A stretch of DNA of 64,000 nucleotides from NCBI GenBank assembly GCA_023259035.1, contig JAHFRA010000001.1, forward strand, positions 62,001 to 126,000, read 5' to 3'. Each line of letters opens with the position of its first letter. The first letter of the stretch is position 1. The stretch comes from Gallionella sp. (GTDB taxonomy: Bacteria; Pseudomonadota; Gammaproteobacteria; Burkholderiales; Gallionellaceae). A program made the translations under genes and the position numbers. Below, piece after piece: positions 8,138 to 15,669 of this stretch. Under the pieces are notes generated by a model. That model was given only the letters and a program-made list of their open reading frames with translations, was not told the origin of the DNA and ran no database searches.

Positions 8138-9038
8138 GGTCGCTCACCGTACACCCCGGCACCGTGATCGTCCCCGGCACCGTGATCGTCCCCGTCGCCG
8201 TATTGCTGCAATTGTTGCAAGTGGCGGTAACGGTGTGGAGACCGCCCGCCACGGGCGCTCTGAACTCGAAAGATAACCTGCCATCCGCCCCGGTTGTCCC
8301 GCCGGGCACCGACAAACTCCCTACATGCGGCGCGGTATGCTGGCCGACAGCATGGTTGTAACCGTCATCCTCCGGTGCAACCGTGAGTTCCAGCGTAACC
8401 TGTGCGCCGCTCTTGGGCGAGCCAGCGCTCGTTTTTACCTCCGCATAGGCTGCCCGCGTTTTGGCGGGCATCACGTCGCCGCCCAAGCCAGACAACGAAA
8501 TGGTGTATGGCTCCAGAATACAGCTCGTTCCGGCGGCATCGAATTTATAGCCATCATCGCAAACACAAGGTACGCCGTGGGCGTGGTCAGGGCAACCCCT
8601 GGTGCAATTCGAACCCGAAAGCGCCCACGTGGCATCCGGGCAGCCGTACCAGGAGCCGCCCGCCCCCGCAAAACGACCGGTAGAGGTAAGTATGGCGCAG
8701 CCTGCAATACCGGTAAACGGGCTGTAATATTGTTGCCCTCTGTTAGGGTGGCACGCTTCCGCGATAGGAGCGCACCCGAATTCGTTTGCGGCCTCGAATG
8801 AATAGTTCTGCCCGCATAACCCCCATGGCGCGCCCCACCCTTTCATCCAACCCCAATGGGTAGTCGCGGGTATCGTCTCGGCATGAAGGGCGCTTTGATT
8901 TGCCAGCAATACAATGCATGTCATGCCAAGAGCGATGGCAAAACGAGAAATGCAATCTAATTTATTGCGCGCGGGTAAACGGGGGGGTCTGAAATGCCCG
9001 ACTTCGGGATTCGCGTCGCGGCGCTGTAGTTTATGCAA
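8121..9038 (-). CDS. Exported Cys-rich protein with Ig-like (Big-1-type) domain, probable N-terminal half of a frameshifted gene
   Basis: 305 residues. A signal-like segment (FAIALGMTCIVLLANQSALHA) is followed by a Cys-rich region (residues about 60-170, including GCPDHAHGVPCVCDDGYKF) and a Big-1-like domain (AYAEVKTSAGSPKSGAQVTL; GADGRLSFEFRAPVAGGLHT). It ends abruptly after a tandem TITVPG. The proposed start is TTG at 9038; the leader before the hydrophobic stretch is long, so the true 5' end is uncertain. The stop lies in the overlap with the M15-like ORF, and a one-base change would fuse the two into an approximately 500-residue exported hydrolase. Function beyond that is unknown. Confidence 0.6.
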   Translation of the reverse strand: MHKLQRRDANPEVGHFRPPRLPARNKLDCISRFAIALGMTCIVLLANQSALHAETIPATTHWGWMKGWGAPWGLCGQNYSFEAANEFGCAPIAEACHPNRGQQYYSPFTGIAGCAILTSTGRFAGAGGSWYGCPDATWALSGSNCTRGCPDHAHGVPCVCDDGYKFDAAGTSCILEPYTISLSGLGGDVMPAKTRAAYAEVKTSAGSPKSGAQVTLELTVAPEDDGYNHAVGQHTAPHVGSLSVPGGTTGADGRLSFEFRAPVAGGLHTVTATCNNCSNTATGTITVPGTITVPGCTVSDLDPDS

Positions 9039-9479
9039 GCGCCAAGCTGGAAAAGGGCCGGTAGCCTATCCTGCGCAATTGCTCTTAAGGCGGTGAGAAA
9101 ATCTTTTCTGGTATCAATCGCTGGCACTTTCATTATTTCCCCCGACCATTCAAAACATTGATATATACCTCAAAATATTCGTTTCCAATCCGGCTTCATT
9201 TGCATCATATTTTGAAGCAGGAATAACATTTTCAGTAACTCTCCCCCGCAATTATGTAGGCTGTCAACAACTATAATAACCAGATGCAATCGACGAGCCA
9301 AAAGCACCGGGGTCGATTTTCTTCTTTGCCCACCGCAACCCTTCCTCTACAAACTCAAGCACATTTGCCCCGATAACACGGCGTTTACAACAATCGAGGG
9401 CCACTGTTTCTTCTTCACGCGACTCCAATCATCTCAATCCTCTTTCACACCCTGAATCACGTCGCACACAGCACGCGAG
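9039..9479. other. Gene-free stretch with a decayed copy of a repeat
   Basis: No convincing coding sequence on either strand. Positions 9298-9372 are a diverged copy of 10198-10273 (see the repeat entries). The rest is fairly AT-rich (for example 9140-9290) and may hold the promoter of the preceding cargo genes, but I see no clear -35/-10 pair. Confidence 0.6.
9298..9372. repeat. Diverged direct repeat, copy A
   Basis: About 75 bases roughly 85 % identical by eye to 10198-10273, in the same orientation and exactly 900 bases away. The pair brackets the PemIK/MazEF-type module. Copy B lies inside a 79-codon ORF; copy A has lost coding capacity. Confidence 0.7.
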
Positions 9480-9821
9480 CTAATCCAGCAACGTGGCAAA
9501 CCTCTGCATTACCTCTTCGATGATCGCATCCGGCACCGTCTCGACATAACGAGGCTTGCGCTCTATCCAGTCCAGAGTGCGGCTTTGGTGTGTCAGCACC
9601 ACGCCTTGTGTTTCCGTTCCCGATCCCTGCAATGGCACGACAAAACCCGCGTCACGCGCATAGTTTACGCCTTGCGTTATCGGGCATATCAGCACCAACC
9701 CCCTGCGGTTGAAAGCTTCGCGTGTCAGCACCAACACGGGGCGTACTCCCCTTTGCTCACCGCCGCGCACGGGTTCCAAATCGCAATGCCACACCTCACC
9801 GCGTTTCGGCGACCGCTTCAT
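9480..9821 (-). CDS. PemK/MazF-family endoribonuclease toxin
   Basis: 113 residues starting at ATG 9821. It has the PemK/MazF signature: KRGEVWHCDLEPVRGGEQRG, then RPVLVLTREAFNRRGLVLIC and the conserved PITQG. Members cut mRNA at short motifs and form a compact beta-barrel dimer. The start overlaps the antitoxin stop as ATGA, the standard arrangement. The length is typical and nothing is missing. The closest named relatives are probably ChpB or PemK. The pair is embedded in cargo within the gsp operon. Confidence 0.9.
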   Translation of the reverse strand: MKRSPKRGEVWHCDLEPVRGGEQRGVRPVLVLTREAFNRRGLVLICPITQGVNYARDAGFVVPLQGSGTETQGVVLTHQSRTLDWIERKPRYVETVPDAIIEEVMQRFATLLD

Positions 9822-10066
9822 ATTACTTCGCGGCCTACGGGGGGCATACTTTCCCATTCGGCATCAATGGTGAACGCCTTGCCTTCGCATTGGCTCAGCA
9901 ATTCTTCAAGGGTGTATTTTTTTCGGGCGGGGCTGATAACCAGGCACTTGCCATCCGTCTCGATAGAAACTTGCGCGCCGCTCTTCAGACCGATTGAGCT
10001 AAGCAACGGGCGCGGAATGGTCAGGGCAACCGAGCCGCCCTGGGTATAGAGTTTTGCTGTGTGCAT
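9818..10066 (-). CDS. MazE/PemI-type (AbrB-fold) antitoxin
   Basis: 82 residues. The N-terminus is a swapped-hairpin AbrB DNA-binding domain (TQGGSVALTIPRPLLSSIGL, then GAQVSIETDGKCLVI). The C-terminal tail is acidic and flexible (EELLSQCEGK, DAEWESMPPVGREVI) and would wrap and neutralise the toxin. The gene precedes the PemK-like toxin with a four-base overlap and would autoregulate the pair by binding its own promoter around 10070-10110, as is known for the family. The antitoxin assignment is firm; subfamily naming (ChpS versus PemI) is not. Confidence 0.9.
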   Translation of the reverse strand: MHTAKLYTQGGSVALTIPRPLLSSIGLKSGAQVSIETDGKCLVISPARKKYTLEELLSQCEGKAFTIDAEWESMPPVGREVI

Positions 10067-10071
10067 GATGA

Positions 10072-10311
10072 TTATCCTTTCCGATTTTGGACACCGGCGG
10101 GCAGTATAGCGCGTATTGGATAAAAATATAACCAGCTCCTATCCTCGCTTAAAACCTCATTATCAAATTCACGCTCACAAAACCCCTCAACATCGAACCA
10201 AAAGCGCCGGAGTCGATTTCTTTTCTTTACCCATCGCAATCCTTCCTCTGCAAATTCAAGCCCATTTGCCCCGGCGCCACAATGTTTGAGGTTCGACCTC
10301 ACGTCTGCCAC
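10072..10311 (-). CDS. Small hypothetical ORF, possibly a gene remnant
   Basis: 79 codons from a GTG, with core sequence GLEFAEEGLRWVKKRNR followed by FWFDVEGF. I recognise no family. A decayed copy of its middle lies at 9298-9372 (ANVLEFVEEGLRWAKKK when read in the same sense), so the sequence was once duplicated and the second copy has lost its frame. That suggests a mobile or remnant origin rather than a conserved gene. It lies just upstream of the antitoxin and might overlap its promoter. Confidence 0.3.
   Translation of the reverse strand: MADVRSNLKHCGAGANGLEFAEEGLRWVKKRNRLRRFWFDVEGFCEREFDNEVLSEDRSWLYFYPIRAILPAGVQNRKG
10198..10273. repeat. Diverged direct repeat, copy B
   Basis: Partner of 9298-9372 in the same orientation, with shared blocks such as TCCTCTGCAAATTCAAG versus TCCTCTACAAACTCAAG and CATTTGCCCCG. 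Together the copies flank the toxin-antitoxin genes. Confidence 0.7.
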
Positions 10312-10387
10312 GCGGGCCTAATCACACCGGCAAACGCGTATGGAATTGACACCGCTGAAATAGCGGGTGTTTAGAAGTTCCTGCATG

Positions 10388-10912
10388 TTACTCGGCCACG
10401 AAATGCCCGATCCCGTCAGCGCGGATAGTGGCATGCGCATCGCCTGTTGTAAGCGTCAAAACAAAGGGCTTGTCGACCGGTTCGCGGCCGAAGATGATGC
10501 GCAATGGAACTGCTTGCTCCGGCGATGGCGGGCTGATAGAGAATGTGACGGGAAACTGTTTAAATTCGCGTTCACGCAACAAGTCATCTTGCGTGAGCGC
10601 CTGCCAAACATTTCCCTCACGAAGCAAAAAACGGTACCGCGCTGCCTCGGCCTCGAATGCAATCGGTCGGTTGCGCACAATCGCTTCATCGCGCGCCAGT
10701 TGCAGCAACAGCGCAATCCTTTGCGCGTCGTTTTGCAATACTTGCTGCACATTCGGCACCGCATTAAACGACACCATGCCGAGCGTGATACCGACAATCA
10801 CTATTACCACCAGCAACTCGAGCAGCGTGAATCCACGCGCAAAATTCCGACATGTTACCTGTCCGCGCAACCCGCCCGGCACATCAGAATCTCGCCCGAT
10901 TACAACTCCCAC
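10388..10912 (-). CDS. gspH: Type II secretion minor pseudopilin GspH
   Basis: About 174 residues with a class III leader and RGFTLLELLVVIVIVGITLG, with Glu at +5, followed by the helix NAVPNVQQVLQNDAQRIALL and the beta-rich GspH/FimT domain. GspH connects the tip complex to the major pseudopilin shaft. The annotated GTG at 10912 overlaps the gspG stop by 13 bases; an in-frame GTG at 10882 is an alternative start. It is the last gsp gene before the 4 kb cargo interrupts the operon. Confidence 0.9.
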   Translation of the reverse strand: MGVVIGRDSDVPGGLRGQVTCRNFARGFTLLELLVVIVIVGITLGMVSFNAVPNVQQVLQNDAQRIALLLQLARDEAIVRNRPIAFEAEAARYRFLLREGNVWQALTQDDLLREREFKQFPVTFSISPPSPEQAVPLRIIFGREPVDKPFVLTLTTGDAHATIRADGIGHFVAE

Positions 10913-11391
10913 GACCCGATATCGGCGTCATTGCCGACACCGCCCACCTGACCGTCAGCTCCAAGCGAGAGCACATCAATTTCACCTTTAATGCCAGGCG
11001 ACAGGTACTGATAATAATTTCCCCACGGATCTCTGGGCAGTTTGTCGAGGTAACCGCCGGTTTTCCAGCCATTGGCATCCGGCCCGCTAACCGGCTTGGT
11101 GACCAGTGCCTGCAACCCCTGCTCTGTAGTTGGGTAGCGTTGATTGTCGAGCTTGTACAATTTAAGCCCCTGCATGATGGTGGCAATGTCCTGCTTGGCG
11201 GCAATAATGCGCGCATCGTCGGTGCGCCCCATCAATTTTGGCACAATCAGCCCGGCCAATATACCCATGATTACGACGACCACCATGATTTCAATCAGGG
11301 TAAATCCGCGCTGCGCCAAGAGCGTGGCCGGGCGCCTGCCCGGAGAGAGAATCTCATTAATCATAAGCATTGGTCTTTGCATGCCGCGCAT
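10900..11391 (-). CDS. gspG: Type II secretion major pseudopilin GspG
   Basis: A 163-residue major pseudopilin with QRGFTLIEIMVVVVIMGILA after the leader, then the C-terminal GspG core (LYKLDNQRYPTTEQGLQAL; GGYLDKLPRDPWGNYYQYL; EIDVLSLGADG) with the calcium-site aspartates. It forms the shaft of the periplasmic pseudopilus. Several starts are possible (ATG at 11391, 11382 or 11370); the leader is long with the first. It is the first gene of the visible gsp operon. Neither gspE nor gspF follows here, so they must lie elsewhere. Confidence 0.95.
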   Translation of the reverse strand: MRGMQRPMLMINEILSPGRRPATLLAQRGFTLIEIMVVVVIMGILAGLIVPKLMGRTDDARIIAAKQDIATIMQGLKLYKLDNQRYPTTEQGLQALVTKPVSGPDANGWKTGGYLDKLPRDPWGNYYQYLSPGIKGEIDVLSLGADGQVGGVGNDADIGSWEL

Positions 11392-11470
11392 TGTAAACGA
11401 TAAAAATAGAAGTATCGCGATTCAGCCGGCAAGCCATGTGATGAGTGGAATGCACTGCGCCTGGACTACC

Positions 11471-12925
11471 TTATTCGGCGCAACAGCTTATTGATATAGC
11501 CGCCTCATCGGCACTTGATTGATACCTGGCCGCAATTGCCACACCGACCACGCACGCCAACTCATCGCCGCAATACAGCAGAGGCAGGCGATCACGCTGC
11601 CAAGGGGGAACATGGTGTTCCTGCAACAAATTCCTCAGAGAGCGCGTCGCTACATTCGGGTGCGGACGCAGGGTTTCGCCTCCGTGCCTCAAGCGTAACG
11701 TCACGGGTGCGCTCTGTAATTTCGCCAAGCTGATGCATATTCCCGGCGTTTGCTTAAAAATCAGCTGCTCGTTCAGCGCAGGCCAATCCAGCCTGGCTTC
11801 GCCTTGCCACGGCAACACAAAATTCCTGTCAAACTCGCCCTGCGCACGCAGCATATATACCCTGCCCTGATAGCGGCGCACCTGCCAGCCCCCATATTCG
11901 ATACACACCGCAGCGTCCTGCCGGGCACCGCACAATTGGCGCAGCATGCCATCAAGTTGGACCGTTTGCGGCATCGGCGCGCCGATGCTGTGCAGAAAAT
12001 AGCGCAGCAGGTTTTTGGCGCGGGGCCGGGTTAACATCTGCAAGACAGCAACGGCAAGCGTGTCGCCATGCATCGCTTGCGCCGCGTCCAGTCGCGCCAA
12101 ATCATCGAGCAGTTCGCTCGCCTCGGCGAAATGCTGCGCGCTACGCGCCAGAGTATCGCGATAAGCGGGGAATTTTCCCTCCAGCAACGGCAGCAGGCGA
12201 TGGCGCAAAAAGTTGCGCGGGTAGCTGTCGTCGGCATTGCTTTCGTCCTCAATCCAGCGCAGACCATGTGCGGCGGCATAACCGAGAATTTCCTGGCGCG
12301 AACAGTGCAGCAATGGACGCACGATTGACCCTGCACAAACATTTTCGGGAAGGCCATGAATAAATCCAGCGTCGTCGCTCCCGCGTGGGCGGGAGTCCAG
12401 TTTAAATAATTCACTGGATTCCCGCCTGCGCGGGAATGACCTATTTGCAAGCGGCGGCCGCTTCGACCGGCTCAGGACAGGCATGGCGCTCGCGCCGCGT
12501 ACCCCCGCACCTCGCAGCAGTTGCAACAGCAGCGTTTCCGCCTGATCATCGGCGTGGTGCGCAAGCGCGACAAAGTCGCATACCTGCCTGGCAAACGCCT
12601 CATGGCGCAGCTTGCGCGCCGCAGCTTCAATACCGTATTTACGCAGCGGGGCGATGTCCACCCGTTCGACATGCAGCGGAATGGCGTGCTGCACGCATAG
12701 CCCGGCGCAGAAATCCGCCCACGCATCAGCGTTGGGGCTGATGCCGTGATGGATGTGCAATGCGGAGAGTCGCCAGGAGAAATGCCCGGCGAGTTGATTC
12801 AGCAAATGGAGCAACACAACGGAATCGATCCCGCCGCTCAGGCCGATCAGAATGGAACTGTGCGCGGGAAGCAACGGCGCAAGACGCGCCGACAAGCGTT
12901 CAGTGAGTTCGTTTCGGCAAGACAC
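11471..12925 (-). CDS. tilS: tRNA(Ile)-lysidine synthase TilS with a repeat-derived insertion
   Basis: A 484-residue enzyme that converts C34 of the CAU tRNA-Ile to lysidine, letting it read AUA. The PP-loop ATP site is LIGLSGGIDSVVLLHLL near residue 27; HHGISPNADAW and LAHHADDQAETLLLQLLRG are further N-terminal signatures, and a TilS C-terminal domain follows. It is about 50 residues longer than usual. The excess is residues about 148-195 (SKRPPLANRSFPRRRESS and onward), encoded by two dispersed repeats at 12370-12483 inserted in frame between GASAMP and IVRPLLH. The gene is essential in most bacteria, so the insert is presumably tolerated. The start is GTG at 12925. Confidence 0.93.
   Translation of the reverse strand: MSCRNELTERLSARLAPLLPAHSSILIGLSGGIDSVVLLHLLNQLAGHFSWRLSALHIHHGISPNADAWADFCAGLCVQHAIPLHVERVDIAPLRKYGIEAAARKLRHEAFARQVCDFVALAHHADDQAETLLLQLLRGAGVRGASAMPVLSRSKRPPLANRSFPRRRESSELFKLDSRPRGSDDAGFIHGLPENVCAGSIVRPLLHCSRQEILGYAAAHGLRWIEDESNADDSYPRNFLRHRLLPLLEGKFPAYRDTLARSAQHFAEASELLDDLARLDAAQAMHGDTLAVAVLQMLTRPRAKNLLRYFLHSIGAPMPQTVQLDGMLRQLCGARQDAAVCIEYGGWQVRRYQGRVYMLRAQGEFDRNFVLPWQGEARLDWPALNEQLIFKQTPGICISLAKLQSAPVTLRLRHGGETLRPHPNVATRSLRNLLQEHHVPPWQRDRLPLLYCGDELACVVGVAIAARYQSSADEAAISISCCAE
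12370..12483. repeat. Composite dispersed repeat inside tilS
   Basis: 12371-12400 and 12414-12440 form a near inverted repeat (CTCCCGCGTGGGCGGGAG and ATTCCCGCCTGCGCGGGAAT). The latter fits the ATTCCC-N8-GGGAAT pattern of the Neisseria dRS3 repeat. Positions 12461-12483 are a copy of the other family (TTCGACCGGCTCAGGACAGG). All of it is translated in frame. Confidence 0.8.
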
Positions 12926-13022
12926 CGTGCGCCCGGAAAAATGTCATTACGTCCCCGACCATGAATCCAGTTTTTGAACATCTGAATTCCGATCCGTGCC
13001 GGAATGACGGGTGAATAAAAGG

Positions 13023-13991
13023 TTATTGAAGTGTAACTTCCTTGAACTTGCCATAACTCATCAGACGGCTGAAGCGGTCTTGCAGTAAATTGGCGACCGG
13101 TTTGTTTTGCGCCGTTTTCAACGCTTCCTGTAATGCCTTTTTCACGTTTTGCATGGTCGCCGCGTAATCACGATGAGCTCCGCCCAGCGGTTCATTGATA
13201 ATTTTGTCTATCAAGCCCAGTGTCTTCAACCGCGTCGCGGTGATACCCAGGGTTTCCGCGGCATCCGCTGCTTTATCCGCGCTCTTCCACAGAATCGAAG
13301 CGCAACCCTCCGGCGAGATCACCGAGTAAGTGCTGTATTGCAGCATCAGCAACACGTCGCCCACCGCAATCGCCAGCGCGCCGCCGGAGCCACCTTCGCC
13401 GATCACGGTGCAGATGATCGGCACGCGCAATTCGGTCATTTCATACAAGTTGCGGCCAATGGCTTCGGACTGGCCGCGCTCTTCCGCGCCTACGCCGGGA
13501 TAGGCTCCGGGCGTGTCGATGAAGGTCATGATGGGGATGCCGAATTTCTCTGCCAGGCGCATCAAGCGCATCGCCTTGCGGTAGCCTTCGGGGCGAGGCA
13601 TACCGAAATTACGCACGATCTTTTCCTTGGTGTCGCGACCTTTTTGATGGCCGATCACCATCACGCTTTGCCCGTTGAAGCGCGCCAGTCCGCCTACGAT
13701 GGCTTTATCGTCAGCAAATACACGGTCGCCGTGCAATTCTTCAAAGTCGGTGAACAGGTGCTCGACGTAATCCAGCGTATATGGGCGTTGCGGATGACGC
13801 GAGACCTGCGAGATTTGCCAGGGCGAAAGCTTGGCATATATATCCTTGGTCAAGGCCGAGCTTTTTTTGGACAAATGCGAAATTTCGTCCGCGATGTCGA
13901 GCGCAGAATCGTCCTGCACGTAGCGCAGTTGCTCGATCTTGTCTTCCATTTCGGCGATAGGGCTTTCAAAATCCAGAAATGATATTTTCAT
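13023..13991 (-). CDS. accA: Acetyl-CoA carboxylase carboxyltransferase subunit alpha
   Basis: 322 residues from ATG 13991 ([20 protein letters not shown]), the usual length. AccA with AccD transfers the carboxyl group from carboxybiotin to acetyl-CoA, giving malonyl-CoA for fatty acid synthesis in the cytoplasm. Conserved stretches include [49 protein letters not shown] and the oxyanion-forming [11 protein letters not shown]. It lies 97 bases upstream of tilS; accA-tilS adjacency is common in betaproteobacteria. An in-frame ATG at 14027 would add 12 unlikely residues. Confidence 0.97.
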   Translation of the reverse strand: MKISFLDFESPIAEMEDKIEQLRYVQDDSALDIADEISHLSKKSSALTKDIYAKLSPWQISQVSRHPQRPYTLDYVEHLFTDFEELHGDRVFADDKAIVGGLARFNGQSVMVIGHQKGRDTKEKIVRNFGMPRPEGYRKAMRLMRLAEKFGIPIMTFIDTPGAYPGVGAEERGQSEAIGRNLYEMTELRVPIICTVIGEGGSGGALAIAVGDVLLMLQYSTYSVISPEGCASILWKSADKAADAAETLGITATRLKTLGLIDKIINEPLGGAHRDYAATMQNVKKALQEALKTAQNKPVANLLQDRFSRLMSYGKFKEVTLQ

Positions 13992-14106
13992 GTTTAGTCC
14001 CTGCTGTAGCCGGTGGCGGCAGCACACCTTGCAGGTGTCGGCTACCAGCTACCGGCCACAAATATTATAAATAAATTCATCCGGCACCGATTGCAGCGCG
14101 ATGATA

Positions 14107-15639
14107 CTACAAACCAAAAAATCGTTTAACAGTTGCCAGCAGCTCATTATGCTGGTGACGTATTTCTTGATGCTTGGATTCCTCGTCCAGATTTTGCAGC
14201 GCACTGTCCAGTTGTATGCGGCGCGCCACCAGCACCTGCGACACCTCCTCGGCTATGCCGGGGCGCGCCAACAGGATTTCTTCAAAAGCCTCCTTGTCGA
14301 GGCGGTAGCATTCCACATCGGTCTTGGCGATAACCGAAGCCACGCGCGGCGATCCTGTCATCAGACTCATCTCGCCGAAGAAAGCGCCATTGGAGAGCAC
14401 GCTCAAAATACGCCTCTCTCCATTCGCCGCGTCCAGATAAACTTCTGCCTCGCCGCTGATGATAACAAACAGCCAATGCTGCGAGGGCGTGCCCTGCCTG
14501 GCGATGATATCGCCCTTGGCAAACGGCGCATACCTGAGACGTTCGGCCAGCTTGCGCAACTCGTCATCCGTCATTTGCGCAAACAGTTCGACGCGTTTGA
14601 GAAACTTGAGGCGGCGCATCAATTCGCGATGCTGCACCGCTTCTTCATATTTTTCGTTCTCTTTAATGAAGTGGACATTGTGTTCTTCCACGGTGAGCCT
14701 GATATCGGCACGCTCCAGTGCCGTATAGATATGCCAGCGCACCACCGCATCGGTGGGATCATCCATTGCCAGATCGGTCAACCAGTAACGCAGCGCATAG
14801 CGTGCGCAACCTTTGTCCATCTCCATCAACACACAATTCGGCGCGGGTGATTTGGCGACATTGCTGATTTCGGCTTGCAGAATGGCATCCTCGATGGCGC
14901 TGACAACCTTGGTGGGCGTGGTGTTCAGGCCGACGTTGAACCACACCCAGCGCCGCCATTGCACCGGTTGGTCGGCGCGCCGCCCCAGCACCAGAAATTT
15001 GTTCTTCATCAACTGGCTGTTGGGGAACACCACAGTTTCCCAGTTGCGCGTTTCCACCAGCGTGGAGCGCCAGCGGATATCCACTACGCGACCGGAGATA
15101 TCGTCCACCTTGATCCAGTCGCCGATTTCGATGGAGTTATCCAGCTGCAGAGCCAGGCCGCCCAGAATGTTGCCCAGCGTATCCTGCATGGCGAACGCCA
15201 CCACGGCGGTAATCATTGCCGATGTCGCGACGATACTGCCCAAATCAAGGCCGGCGTAGCGCAACCGCACCAACCCCCAGGCGATATAGCCGATGATGAC
15301 AAAAATATCTTCGGCAATGCGCGGTGGCGTGATGCGCATCTGCGGCAAGATGATGCGGAACACCAGCAACCCCCACAAGCGAATTACCGCAATGCCGGTT
15401 CCGATCAACCCGGCTTCGTGGAACACTGCGGCAGCGGAGACAAATTGCAGCGCATGAATCAAGCTGCTGGCAAATTGCAGCGCCAGGCAGACAAAGAAGA
15501 AAGTCAGCGTATTCAGGACGCTTTTGCGCTCATCCCTGAGAAAATTCAACAACAGGAACACCAGACACAGCGTCATCACCAGCACCGGCAACGACTCTTC
15601 GCGCCAGAAAAACTGCATTGCGGTATTCCAGAAAGACAT
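14107..15639 (-). CDS. MscS-type mechanosensitive channel fused to a cyclic nucleotide-binding domain
   Basis: 510 residues. The N-terminal third has several membrane segments (LPVLVMTLCLVFLLLNFL; VLNTLTFFFVCLALQFA). It is followed by the MscS core: pore helix SIVATSAMITAVVAFAMQDT with NILGG, then the beta domain LDNSIEIGDWIKVDDISGRV. Residues about 350-470 form a cNMP-binding domain (FAKGDIIARQGTPSQHWLFV; NGAFFGEMSLMTGSPR). This matches the bCNG class, in which channel opening is coupled to cyclic nucleotide rather than to tension. The phosphate-binding cassette reads FFGEMSLMTGSPRVA, which is intact enough to bind a ligand. It stands alone, 115 bases upstream of accA. Confidence 0.9.
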   Translation of the reverse strand: MSFWNTAMQFFWREESLPVLVMTLCLVFLLLNFLRDERKSVLNTLTFFFVCLALQFASSLIHALQFVSAAAVFHEAGLIGTGIAVIRLWGLLVFRIILPQMRITPPRIAEDIFVIIGYIAWGLVRLRYAGLDLGSIVATSAMITAVVAFAMQDTLGNILGGLALQLDNSIEIGDWIKVDDISGRVVDIRWRSTLVETRNWETVVFPNSQLMKNKFLVLGRRADQPVQWRRWVWFNVGLNTTPTKVVSAIEDAILQAEISNVAKSPAPNCVLMEMDKGCARYALRYWLTDLAMDDPTDAVVRWHIYTALERADIRLTVEEHNVHFIKENEKYEEAVQHRELMRRLKFLKRVELFAQMTDDELRKLAERLRYAPFAKGDIIARQGTPSQHWLFVIISGEAEVYLDAANGERRILSVLSNGAFFGEMSLMTGSPRVASVIAKTDVECYRLDKEAFEEILLARPGIAEEVSQVLVARRIQLDSALQNLDEESKHQEIRHQHNELLATVKRFFGL

Positions 15640-15669
15640 GCTTATTCCTTACGCTCGAACGGCGGCATT

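Noticed and set aside
8471-8955. Alternative minus-strand frames inside the Ig-like ORF
   Set aside because: They lack signal or domain features, whereas the main frame has both.
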